Shown here: one piece after another, positions 14,806-22,122 of the stretch
Numbering within the stretch: position 1 is the first letter of the stretch
Layout: every line of letters starts with the position of its first letter
Assembly (NCBI GenBank): GCA_023430145.1
Contig: JAEZCD010000127.1
Location: forward strand, 1 to 26,523
Direction: 5' to 3'
Length of the DNA: 26,523 bases
DNA from: Pseudomonadota bacterium
Lineage (GTDB): Bacteria; Pseudomonadota; Alphaproteobacteria; Rhizobiales; Methylopilaceae
Made by a program: the position numbers and the translations under genes
Notes under the pieces: generated by a model
The model's input: the letters and a program-made list of their open reading frames with translations, nothing else
Told to the model about the DNA's origin: nothing
Database searches by the model: none

Positions 14806-16567
14806 TCGTCTCTCCGCCTGGATCGGCAGCGGCCGGCGCTCCGGCCCCCGGTTGCACATTGTCCTTCCGCGACGCTCCGGCAAGCGTGGCCGAGGCGAGA
14901 TGCCGTGCGGCGATGTAGCCGAAGGTCAGCGCCGGGCCGAGCGTGATGCCCGGCCCCGGATAGGCGCCGTTCATGACCGAGGCCATGTCGTTGCCGCAGG
15001 CGTAGAGGTGCGGGATCGGCCGCCCGGCCGCATCGAGCACCCGGGCATTCTCATCGGTGGAAAGCCCGGCCGCGGTCCCCAGATCGCCCGGATAGAGCGC
15101 GATCGCATAGAAGGGCGGCTTGGCGATCGGCGCCACGCAGGGGTTGGGCCGCTGGTCGACGTCGCCGAGATGGCGCTGATAGGCATCGCGGCCGCGGCCG
15201 AACTCGGGGTCCTCGCCGCGCCGCGCCGCCTCGTTGAAGGCGTCGACCGTCACCTCGAGGTTTCTCGGCGGGACGCCGAGACGCCCCGCCAGCTCCTCGA
15301 TCGAATTGGCGCAGACGAGGTAGTCGCGCAGATGGCGCGGAATGCGCGGGGTGAAGGGCTTGATGGCGCCGAGGCCGTATTTCCAGAGGAACGCCGCGTC
15401 GCAGATCATGTAGCTCGGCGAGGCCGGCCGGGCGGCGCGCAGCATGGCGCGCACGAACTCGTGATAGGAGACGCACTCGTTGACGAAGCGGCGACCGGTC
15501 TGGTCGACGACGATCGAGCCCGGCTTGGCGCGGTCGGTCACCGTATGCGGATGCACAGCCTCGGTGCCGTCGGCGCGTCGGAACAGCGACACCGGCACCC
15601 AGAAGGCATCGCCGCCCGGCTGCGGCGGCGCCGAGCCGCCGATGGCGAGGCCGGCGCGGATGCCGTCGCCGGTATTCTCGGCGACCACCGCCGAATGGCG
15701 GCCGGCACCGGGCGGCAGCCGTCGGGCGCGCGCCTCCGGATCGTGCGAGAAGCCGCCGGTGGCGAGGACCACACCGCGCGCGGCGCGGATCTCGCGCCGC
15801 ACGCCGGCCTGCTGCACGATCACGCCGGCGACGCGCCCGTCCTCGACCAGAAGCTCCGTCAGCCGCGCCGAGCGCATCAGCTCGACGCCGAGATCGCGCA
15901 GCGACCAGAGGAGCCGCGCCGCGAGCGCATTGCCGAGCACGAGGCTCGTCCCGCGCGGCGCCCGCAGCCGCTCGCGGCCATAGCGGGCGATCAGCCGCAG
16001 GGATCGCAAGGTCGAGCCGACCGAGCGGCCGGCACGCCGCAGATGCGGGATGTCGGCACGGTCGACCATCATGCCGCCGAACAGCGTGAACTCCGGCAGC
16101 GGCGGCCGCAGCAGCGCGAAGTCGGGACCGAGCTCGGCGCCGTCGAACGGCACCGGCTCCAGCACGCGGCCGCCGAGCGTCGCGCCCGGCTCGTCCGGAT
16201 AGTAGTCGGGGTAGCGCAGGACGGGTCGGAAGCGCAGCGCCGTCTTCGCCTCGAGAAAGGCGAGCGCCTCGCTGCCGCGATCGAGAAAGGCTTTTCGCGC
16301 CGCAGCGTTCTTCTCGCCCGGCACCACGGCGCGGAGATAGGCCTCGGCGGCCGCGCGGGAGTCGGCGATGCCGGCCTCCGCCATCTTCGGATTGTCCGGC
16401 AGCCAGACCATGCCGCCGGAGATGGCCAGCGTGCCGCCGATCAGCGCCGATTTCTCGACGACGAGCACGCGCAGCCCCTCGGCTGCGCAGACGGCGGCCG
16501 CCGTCATGCCGCCGGCGCCGCTGCCGGCGACCACGACGTCGTAGCCCGCCGGCGCCGCCTCGCTCAT
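14798..16567 (-). CDS. FAD-dependent dehydrogenase (ketosteroid dehydrogenase/fumarate reductase-like)
   Basis: A 589-residue flavoprotein. The N-terminal dinucleotide motif VVVAGSGAGGMTAA (11-24) is followed by VVEKSALIGGTLAISGGMVWLP. The C-terminus has the FAD-contacting PHLYACGNDMASVMNGAYPGPG and TLGPALTFGYIAARHL. This is the FAD-binding-2 family, which includes 3-ketosteroid delta-1-dehydrogenases, fumarate reductase flavoproteins and urocanate reductases. No signal peptide or haem site is seen, so it probably acts in the cytoplasm on a steroid-like, enone or dicarboxylate substrate; which one is unclear. Its ATG overlaps the TGA of the isomerase gene (ATGA), and its end overlaps the 99-residue gene, so the three form one translational unit. 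Confidence 0.87.
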   Translation of the reverse strand: MSEAAPAGYDVVVAGSGAGGMTAAAVCAAEGLRVLVVEKSALIGGTLAISGGMVWLPDNPKMAEAGIADSRAAAEAYLRAVVPGEKNAAARKAFLDRGSEALAFLEAKTALRFRPVLRYPDYYPDEPGATLGGRVLEPVPFDGAELGPDFALLRPPLPEFTLFGGMMVDRADIPHLRRAGRSVGSTLRSLRLIARYGRERLRAPRGTSLVLGNALAARLLWSLRDLGVELMRSARLTELLVEDGRVAGVIVQQAGVRREIRAARGVVLATGGFSHDPEARARRLPPGAGRHSAVVAENTGDGIRAGLAIGGSAPPQPGGDAFWVPVSLFRRADGTEAVHPHTVTDRAKPGSIVVDQTGRRFVNECVSYHEFVRAMLRAARPASPSYMICDAAFLWKYGLGAIKPFTPRIPRHLRDYLVCANSIEELAGRLGVPPRNLEVTVDAFNEAARRGEDPEFGRGRDAYQRHLGDVDQRPNPCVAPIAKPPFYAIALYPGDLGTAAGLSTDENARVLDAAGRPIPHLYACGNDMASVMNGAYPGPGITLGPALTFGYIAARHLASATLAGASRKDNVQPGAGAPAAADPGGETNV

Positions 16568-17397
16568 CGGGCGGCAGCGACCTGCGGCGACCAGTCGAGC
16601 GCCAGCAGGCGCTCGCGGCTCGTGACGAAATCCGCATCCGGCGTCTGCGACAGAATCTCGAGCACGATCGGCCCGCGATAGCCGACCTCGGCGAGGCAGC
16701 CCGGGATCGGCTCGAGCGGCATCGTCCCGGTGCCGAGAGCCGCGTGCCGGAAGACGTCGCGGCCGCTGTCGGAGGCGTGCACTAGCTTCAGGCGCGAGCG
16801 GAACGTGGCGAGCCCGGCCGAGAACTCCTCGCCCACGAACCAGGCATTGGTGAAGTCGAACACGGCGCCGATCGCCGGATCGCCGTATTCGTCGAGCACG
16901 CCGGCGAGGCTCGCCGCGTCGGCGACGAAGCCGAACGGCATGTTCTCGACCCAGATCTCCGTGCCGGCGGCGCGCGCCACGGGGCCGAGCCGATCCAGCG
17001 CGGCGAAGAGATGCCTCTGCAGCACCGCGCGCGGCGCCGGAAGCAGCGCGTTCGGCTTGCCCGGGCCGATGACGACGCCGGCCGCGCCGAGATCGCCGGC
17101 GAGCCCGACGAGGCCTTCGAGCAGGCCGAGGCTGTAGGCGCGCATCTCCGGCACCGTCGAGCCGACATTGATGTCGAGGTTCGGCATGTTGAGCACGATC
17201 GGCTCGAAGCCGAGCCGCTCCAGCCGCCGGCGCAGCGCCGCGCGCTCGGCAGAGCCCAGCTCGGCCGCCCACAGGTGGCCCGGATGCGCCATCATCTCGA
17301 CGGCGGTGAAGCCGAGCCCGGCGAGACGCTCCAGCGAGGCCTCGACGGGCTCGTGCAGCATCCAGGAATAAGTGTGCCCGCCGAATGCCGGAAGCAT
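16564..17397 (-). CDS. Sugar phosphate isomerase/epimerase (TIM-barrel, AP endonuclease 2 family)
   Basis: A 277-residue protein of the xylose-isomerase-like TIM-barrel superfamily, which contains myo-inosose dehydratases, hydroxypyruvate isomerases and tagatose/psicose epimerases. Visible segments are the N-terminal TYSWMLHEPVEASLERLAGLGFTAVEMMAHP, the central IWVENMPFG with its metal-binding Glu, FDFTNAWFVGEEF with Asp/Asn, LVHASDSGRDVFRH, and the C-terminal IVLEILSQTP. These are consistent with the divalent-metal site. Length is normal. It is the first gene of the trio with the FAD dehydrogenase and the 99-residue protein, and is divergent from the SDR at 17544 across 146 bases. Substrate unknown. 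Confidence 0.87.
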   Translation of the reverse strand: MLPAFGGHTYSWMLHEPVEASLERLAGLGFTAVEMMAHPGHLWAAELGSAERAALRRRLERLGFEPIVLNMPNLDINVGSTVPEMRAYSLGLLEGLVGLAGDLGAAGVVIGPGKPNALLPAPRAVLQRHLFAALDRLGPVARAAGTEIWVENMPFGFVADAASLAGVLDEYGDPAIGAVFDFTNAWFVGEEFSAGLATFRSRLKLVHASDSGRDVFRHAALGTGTMPLEPIPGCLAEVGYRGPIVLEILSQTPDADFVTSRERLLALDWSPQVAAAR

Positions 17398-17543
17398 TTT
17401 TGGCCCTTCGAGATCGCGCCTGCGGCAGATGATCCGGCCGCGGCTGGTGGACGTTCTACAGCGATGTGATAAAGCGTGCCACCATCTGATGGCCGTCCGG
17501 CTCGCGAGGCCGGCCGCCGCCCAAGCCTTCCCAGGAGACTGAC

Positions 17544-18332
17544 ATGGATCTCGGACTCGCCGACAAGGTCGCGATCGTCACCGGCAGCAGCCGCGGCATC
17601 GGGCGCGCCTGCGCGGAATCGCTGCTCGGCGAAGGCGCGACGGTGGTCGTCACCGGCCGCGACCCGGCCCGCCTCGAAAAGACGGTCGCCGAGATGAAGG
17701 CCAAGGGCGGCAAGGTTCTGGGCGTCCAGGTCGATCTTTCCAGCGACGAGTCGGCGAAGGCGCTCGTCGAGCGCACGCTGAAGGAGTTCGGCAAGCTCGA
17801 CATCCTCGTCAATTCTGCGGCGACCGTCACCCCCTCCGACTTCTTCACCATCGACGACGAGCGATGGGTGCACGACGTCTTCGAGGAGAAGCTGAACGGC
17901 TATGCCCGCATGCTGCGGCACGCCGTGCCGGCGATGAAGGCTCGAAAGTACGGCCGCATCCTCAACATCTCCGGGGTCGCCGCCCGGCAGCCGCATGCCC
18001 CGACCGTCACCGTCGGCGTCAACAACGCCGCCGTGCTGAACCTCACCAAGGCGCTGGCCGGCGTCCTCGCCAAGGACGGCATCACCTGCAACGCCGTGAT
18101 CCCGCACATCATCAACACCGACCGCCAGGACGAGACGATGGTGGAATGGGCGAAGATCACCGGCCAGACCGAGGCCGAGGTGCGCGCCGAGCGCGTCGCC
18201 CGCATCCCGGTCGGCCGCATGGGCAAGCCGCAGGAGGTCGGCGATGTCGTCGCCTTCCTGGTCTCCGAACGGGCGAGCTTCGTCAACGGCGCCGCGCTGC
18301 ATGTCGACGGCGGCGTCACGCTCGGCATATGA
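17544..18332 (+). CDS. SDR-fold protein lacking the catalytic YxxxK
   Basis: A 262-residue SDR-fold protein. The cofactor motif TGSSRGIG (13-20) is intact, and the C-terminus MGKPQEVGDVVAFLVSERASFVNGAALHVDGG is typical of FabG-like reductases. The active site is altered. After Ser143 (NISGVAA), the segment normally reading YxxxKAAVLNLTKAL is VGVNNAAVLNLTKAL, so Tyr becomes Val157 and Lys becomes Asn161. NNAG is also NSAA (90-93). The protein may bind NAD(P) without SDR chemistry, or use a different acid/base. ATG at 17544 follows CCAGGAGACTGAC. It may be co-transcribed with the UPF0317 gene, although a palindromic repeat lies between. Confidence 0.9.
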   Translation: MDLGLADKVAIVTGSSRGIGRACAESLLGEGATVVVTGRDPARLEKTVAEMKAKGGKVLGVQVDLSSDESAKALVERTLKEFGKLDILVNSAATVTPSDFFTIDDERWVHDVFEEKLNGYARMLRHAVPAMKARKYGRILNISGVAARQPHAPTVTVGVNNAAVLNLTKALAGVLAKDGITCNAVIPHIINTDRQDETMVEWAKITGQTEAEVRAERVARIPVGRMGKPQEVGDVVAFLVSERASFVNGAALHVDGGVTLGI

Positions 18333-18379
18333 GTCTTCTGGGAGCGCCGGCCGCGGCGCTCCCACCTCGTCCTGACCTC

Positions 18380-18467
18380 CGTCTTTGCGAGTAGCGTCAG
18401 CGACTAAGCAATCCAGCTTTAGGGCACTGAAGAAAAGCTGGATTGCTTCGCTTCGCTCGCAATGACG
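18380..18467. repeat. Intergenic palindromic repeat element (family A)
   Basis: The core is a perfect 15-bp inverted repeat (AAGCAATCCAGCTTT at 18406-18420 with 18434-18448) and a 13-base loop. An outer near-match arm lies at 18380-18391 (CGTCTTTGCGAG) and 18456-18467 (CTCGCAATGACG), with one mismatch. The AAGCTGGATTGCTTCG...CTCGCAATGACG wording is a well-known dispersed repeat pattern in Bradyrhizobium-like genomes, recalled rather than searched here. Confidence 0.85.
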
Positions 18468-18512
18468 AGGAGGCCGGGACCGAATGCCCCTTTCGGGCAA
18501 GGAGCGTGAGCG

Positions 18513-19316
18513 ATGAACGTCATGGCACGCAGCCTCCAGGAAAACCCCGGCGCCGCGGCGCGGAGAAGATTCCGCGCCGAGGGCGCGCAGATCTCGACCG
18601 CCGGCGTCGCGCCGGGTCACGTGCAGGGCAACCTCGCGATCCTGCCGAAGGATCTGGCCGCCGACTTTCTGCGCTTCTGCCAGCTCAATGCCCGCGCCTG
18701 CCCGCTGATCGGCATGTCGCGGCCGGGCGATCCGGCCATCCCCGAGCTTGGCGAGAACATCGACATTCGCACCGACCTGCCAGCCTACCGCGTCTGGAAG
18801 GACGGCGAGGTGGTCGCCGAGCCCTTCGACGTGCGCGAGCATTGGCGGGATGATCTCGTGTCGTTCGTGCTCGGCTGCTCGCTCTCGTTCGAGGAGGCGC
18901 TGATGCAGGACGGGCTGGAGATCCGGCACATGTCCGAGAGCGTCCGCGTGCCGATGTACCGCACCAACATCGCCTGCACGCCGGTCGGCCCGTTCGCCGG
19001 GCCGATGGTGGTCTCGATGCGCCCCTTCCAGCCGGCGCAGGCGATCCGGGCGATCCAGATCACCTCGCGCTTCCCGGCCGTGCACGGCGCGCCCGTGCAT
19101 ATCGGCCTGCCGGAGATGATCGGCATCGCCGATCTTTCGAAGCCCGACTATGGCGACCCGGTGCCGGTGCATGCCGACGAGCTGCCGGTTTTCTGGGCCT
19201 GCGGGGTGACGCCGCAATCGGTGATCGAGGCGGCAAAGCTGCCCTTCGCGATCACGCATTCGCCGGGCAGCATGCTGATCACCGACCTCAGAAACACGAG
19301 TCTCGCGTCGTTCTGA
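18513..19316 (+). CDS. UPF0317/DUF1445 family putative hydro-lyase
   Basis: A 267-residue protein of the UPF0317 (DUF1445) family, full-length. Characteristic stretches are APGHVQGNLAILPKDLAADFLRFCQ, DIRTDLPAYRVWKDGE, WRDDLVSFVLGCSLSFEEAL, VPMYRTNIACTP, VVSMRP, ITSRFPAVHGAPVHIG, VPVFWACGVTPQSVIEAAKLPFAITHSPG and MLITD. The bacterial proteins are annotated as putative hydro-lyases. The related domain of vertebrate DGLUCY acts as a D-glutamate cyclase, so a D-glutamate or 5-oxoproline-type reaction is possible but not shown here. ATG at 18513 follows AAGGAGCGTGAGCG. The C-terminal end converges on the OCD-family gene. Confidence 0.92.
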   Translation: MNVMARSLQENPGAAARRRFRAEGAQISTAGVAPGHVQGNLAILPKDLAADFLRFCQLNARACPLIGMSRPGDPAIPELGENIDIRTDLPAYRVWKDGEVVAEPFDVREHWRDDLVSFVLGCSLSFEEALMQDGLEIRHMSESVRVPMYRTNIACTPVGPFAGPMVVSMRPFQPAQAIRAIQITSRFPAVHGAPVHIGLPEMIGIADLSKPDYGDPVPVHADELPVFWACGVTPQSVIEAAKLPFAITHSPGSMLITDLRNTSLASF

Positions 19317-19326
19317 CTCGTCCCTT

Positions 19327-19503
19327 CCCTCTCCCATGGGGAGAGGGTGCCCGCGAAGCGGGCGGGTGAGGGGTTACGGAGCATCAGGACGAGCGCCGTA
19401 CCCCCTCATCCGGCCGCTCCGCGGCCACCTTCCCCCCCCTTGGGAGAAGGAAGAGAGGCCTCGTCCCGCCGCTTCGCGGCCACCTTCTCCCCTCGGGAGA
19501 AGG
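19327..19503. repeat. Intergenic palindromic repeat element (family C), partly duplicated
   Basis: Stacked hairpins between convergent genes: CCCTCTCCC/GGGAGAGGG (9-bp stem, 19327-19347), GCCCGC-GAA-GCGGGC (19349-19363), GGCCGC-TCC-GCGGCC (19412-19426) and CCTTCTCCC/GGGAGAAGG (9-bp stem, 19483-19503). The block CCGCTCCGCGGCCACCTTC at about 19414-19432 recurs as CCGCTTCGCGGCCACCTTC at about 19469-19487, so part of the element looks duplicated. It may also act as a bidirectional terminator. Confidence 0.75.
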
Positions 19504-19512
19504 AAGAGCCCC

Positions 19513-20433
19513 CTACCCCCTCCCCACGCCCAGCGCGGCGGCCGCGACCGCGACGTCGGTCCCCGCGAGGCCGCCGGAGCTGAACAGCGTGATCTCCTCG
19601 CGAGACGTGCGCGCCGAGCGGTCCTCGGCGACGAGCTCGGCGAGATCGAACAGGCGCTCCATCTCCGGCCGGCCGTTGAGGAAGAAGGGCGGCTTGTAGG
19701 CCGCCGTCTGCACCATGGAATCGGTGGCGATGGCGCCTGCCCGCTCGGCCACGTCGAGGCCGAGCTCGCTCTCGCCGATGCTTTTCGAGCCGATCATCGT
19801 CACGTGCGTGCCCGGCGCCAGCCACGCGGCCTCGAGCACCGGCCGGCGGCTCGTCGTCGCGGTGACGACGAAATCGGCACCCTCCACCGCCGCCCGCGGG
19901 TCGTCGACGGCGGTGATCCGGATGCCGAGCCTTTGCGACATCTCGCGCACATAGTCGTCGCGGTTCGCGGCAGAACGGGAGAACACGCGCGCCTCGCGCA
20001 GCGGCAACACGGCGACGGCGCCCTCGAGCTGGCACCGCGCCTGCTCGCCGGTGCCGATGATGCCAGCCACCGCGCAATCGGGACGCGCCATGTGCCGCGC
20101 GGCGAGTGCGCCGATGGCGCCCATGCGCAGCCGCCCGGCGCGGTTGCCGATGACGACGCCCTCGCACTCGCCGGTGGTCGTGTTCCAGACGGCGATGATC
20201 TGCACGTCCTCGGCGCCGCCCATGCGGGCATAGGCGCGGAAGCCGGCGAAGCCGAGCGCGCTGCCGCCGCCGATGGTGAAGACGAGATCGCCGGCAGGTG
20301 GGAACTGCACGCCGTGGCGCGGCGGTGCGATCAGCTCGCCCGCCGCCTTGGCGCGGTAGGCACGCTCGACCGCGGCGATGGCATCGCTCATCGAGAAGGC
20401 GGCGGTCAGTTCCGCGTCGGCGAGTATGCGCAT
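19513..20433 (-). CDS. Ornithine cyclodeaminase/mu-crystallin family protein
   Basis: A 306-residue NAD(P)-binding protein. Visible features are the N-terminal MRILADAELTAAFSMSDAIAAVERAY, the Rossmann motif IIGTGEQARCQLEGA, EGADFVVTATTSRRPVLEAAWLAPGTHVTMIGSKSIGESELG cut by short loops, and the C-terminal LFSSGGLAGTDVAVAAAA with its conserved Asp. The family includes ornithine cyclodeaminase, alanine dehydrogenase, pyrroline-2-carboxylate reductase and ketimine reductases, so the name should not be read as ornithine chemistry. The usual family lysine near LGxK is not obvious (GFRAYARMG), another reason to be cautious. It lies 84 bases after the TctC-type gene, with a hairpin between, and may be a distal gene of the TTT operon. 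Confidence 0.87.
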   Translation of the reverse strand: MRILADAELTAAFSMSDAIAAVERAYRAKAAGELIAPPRHGVQFPPAGDLVFTIGGGSALGFAGFRAYARMGGAEDVQIIAVWNTTTGECEGVVIGNRAGRLRMGAIGALAARHMARPDCAVAGIIGTGEQARCQLEGAVAVLPLREARVFSRSAANRDDYVREMSQRLGIRITAVDDPRAAVEGADFVVTATTSRRPVLEAAWLAPGTHVTMIGSKSIGESELGLDVAERAGAIATDSMVQTAAYKPPFFLNGRPEMERLFDLAELVAEDRSARTSREEITLFSSGGLAGTDVAVAAAALGVGRG

Positions 20434-20466
20434 CGGGCGTGGTCTTCGTGGTGGGGAGAAACGGAA

Positions 20467-20494
20467 GGGCCGCCCGCGCGCTGGCGGACGGCCC
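20467..20494 (-). terminator. Hairpin between the TctC-type and OCD-family genes
   Basis: GGGCCG (20467-20472) pairs with CGGCCC (20489-20494), and after one mismatch CCGC (20474-20477) pairs with GCGG (20484-20487). On the minus strand a T-containing stretch (TTCCGTTTCTC) follows. It could partly terminate transcription after the binding-protein gene, giving less OCD-family message. Confidence 0.4.
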
Positions 20495-20517
20495 GTCAGA
20501 TTAGCCGAGAAATCGGC

Positions 20518-21537
20518 TCACTTCAGCTTGGCGACGGCCTCCTTGAGGATCGCCGGCACCTCGGCGCTCGCCGCGAACACCTCGGCGACCACCTTCTGCT
20601 GCGTGGCGCCGTCCTGGGCGCTGATTGGCAGCGAGAGCTTCTTGGCCTGAGCCAGCACCTCCGGGTCGGACAGCATCGCCATCACGGCGGCGCGCATCTC
20701 CGCGACCGCCTTCGCGTCCATGCCGGGCGGGCCGAAGAACAGCCGGTGCAGCTCCTGGATGTTCACGAGCGCCCCGAGCATCTTCTTCTTGGCCGGGTCG
20801 TTCACGAGCTCGAGCGCGTTCGGAACGTCCGGGTGCTCGGGATTGCGGGCCTCGCCGACATTGAGGATCGGCCGGATGTCGCCCGCCTTCAGCATCGGCT
20901 CGGCGGAGGTCCAGGACGTAAGGCGACCGTCGGTGTCGCCCTTGATGACCGACAGGGTGGTGTCGGCGCCGCCCTCGTAGCCAGTGACGAACTGGACCTC
21001 GAAGCCGAGCGTGTTGGCGAGCAGCGCCATGCCGTAGAAGTCGTCGTCGACGCCCTGGCTCGGCACCTTCATCGGCCGGCCGAGCTTCTGCACGTCCTCG
21101 ATCGACTTGATCGCCGACTTGGCGCCGGTGAAGACGACACGGCTGTCGGAGGCGGCGCGGCCGAGATAGGTGAACTTGTTGGCGTCGAACTGCACCCCCT
21201 CGCCGCCGCCGAGCTGCGCGAGGAGGATGATGGGCCCGCTCGAGAAGCCGATATTGAGGCCATCCGGCGGGGCGTGCCAGACGAGGTTGAGGCCGAGAAT
21301 GCCGCCGGCGCCGGTCTTGTGGTCGATGCGGACTTCCTTGGCCTTCAGGTGCTTGGCGAGGGCGGGCGCGAACAGCTGCGCGTACTTGGCAAAGCCGCCC
21401 GAGGCCGAGTGCGGCACGATCATCTTGACGATCTTGCCCTCGTAGAAGCCCTGCGCGACCGCCGAGCCGGCGGCGAATACGAGGCCGCATGCGGCGAGCA
21501 AGGCCGCCGCCAGACTGCCCTTCTTCACTGTCGTCAT
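20518..21537 (-). CDS. tctC: TTT-family periplasmic solute-binding protein (TctC/Bug type)
   Basis: A 339-residue secreted protein. Residues 1-29 form a Sec signal peptide (VKKGSLAAALLAACGLVFAAGSAVAQG). The mature protein shows the Bug/TctC pattern: IVPHSASGGFAKYAQLFAPALAKHL, IDHKTGAGGILGLN, and the SMKVPSQGVDDD/YGMALL region of the ligand loop. It should bind a carboxylate for the TctA/TctB permease. The ligand cannot be read from the sequence; these proteins have diverse ligands. ATG at 21537 follows GGGAGGAGACT. It is 42 bases after the TctB-type gene and is followed by the OCD-family gene. Confidence 0.9.
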   Translation of the reverse strand: MTTVKKGSLAAALLAACGLVFAAGSAVAQGFYEGKIVKMIVPHSASGGFAKYAQLFAPALAKHLKAKEVRIDHKTGAGGILGLNLVWHAPPDGLNIGFSSGPIILLAQLGGGEGVQFDANKFTYLGRAASDSRVVFTGAKSAIKSIEDVQKLGRPMKVPSQGVDDDFYGMALLANTLGFEVQFVTGYEGGADTTLSVIKGDTDGRLTSWTSAEPMLKAGDIRPILNVGEARNPEHPDVPNALELVNDPAKKKMLGALVNIQELHRLFFGPPGMDAKAVAEMRAAVMAMLSDPEVLAQAKKLSLPISAQDGATQQKVVAEVFAASAEVPAILKEAVAKLK

Positions 21538-21579
21538 AGTCTCCTCCCTGCTTGTTCGGCCGTCATCGGCCTCGTTTTC

Positions 21580-22122
21580 TCAGAAGTGGACCAGTTGTTC
21601 GATATAGGGCGCCAGGAGGCCCCGGTTCAGCTGGATGTTCAGAACATAGCCGAACATGCCGTAGACGATGCCCGCGCAGGCCAAGGAATAGACGAGCGCG
21701 CGCGTGGGCCGGCAGTGACCGCTGAGGACGAAGTAGCAGAAGCTGAAGACGAAGACCGCCGGCAGCGGCCCCACGAGGAGGAACAGCCCGAGCAAGGCCA
21801 CGACGATGCCGATCGCGCCGAGATTGCGGGCGAGCGTATCTCCCGGGCCGCCATAGCCGGGACCGAGCGTCGAGCGGTGCGCGGCGGCGATGTCGTCGCC
21901 CTGCTTGCCGGCCAGCATGTGCAGCACGTTGACCCGCAGATCGCCCGCCGCCCGGCGGTTCTGCCAGACGAGCTGGCAGGCGATCATCAGCATGCCGAGC
22001 ACCGAGATCGGCAGCGGCACGAGGCGCGCGCGCGGCCCGTAGCCGAGGCTCATGACGAAGAACCCCGCGAAGACCACGAACAGGACCACGGCGATGATGT
22101 TCTCCTGCGCGCGCCGGCTCAT
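21580..22122 (-). CDS. tctB: TTT-family small permease subunit (TctB type)
   Basis: A 180-residue inner-membrane protein with about four hydrophobic helices, near residues 9-28, 37-53, 103-135 and 144-166, the normal size and layout for TctB. With TctA and a periplasmic binding protein it forms a secondary transporter for carboxylates. Its ATG overlaps the TctA stop by one base (TGATG). It follows tctA and precedes the binding-protein gene. Confidence 0.86.
   Translation of the reverse strand: MSRRAQENIIAVVLFVVFAGFFVMSLGYGPRARLVPLPISVLGMLMIACQLVWQNRRAAGDLRVNVLHMLAGKQGDDIAAAHRSTLGPGYGGPGDTLARNLGAIGIVVALLGLFLLVGPLPAVFVFSFCYFVLSGHCRPTRALVYSLACAGIVYGMFGYVLNIQLNRGLLAPYIEQLVHF

Noticed and set aside
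17398..17543. Inverted CCATC-T-GATGG and TGTGAT-like words in the divergent isomerase/SDR gap as a possible operator
   Set aside because: The arms are only 5 bp and no regulator gene lies beside them. The pattern is too weak to call.
17292..19337. A 681-codon minus-strand open frame opposite the SDR and UPF0317 genes
   Set aside because: It reads through the family A repeat and antisense of real genes, including the repeat's typical RHCERSEAIQ translation.
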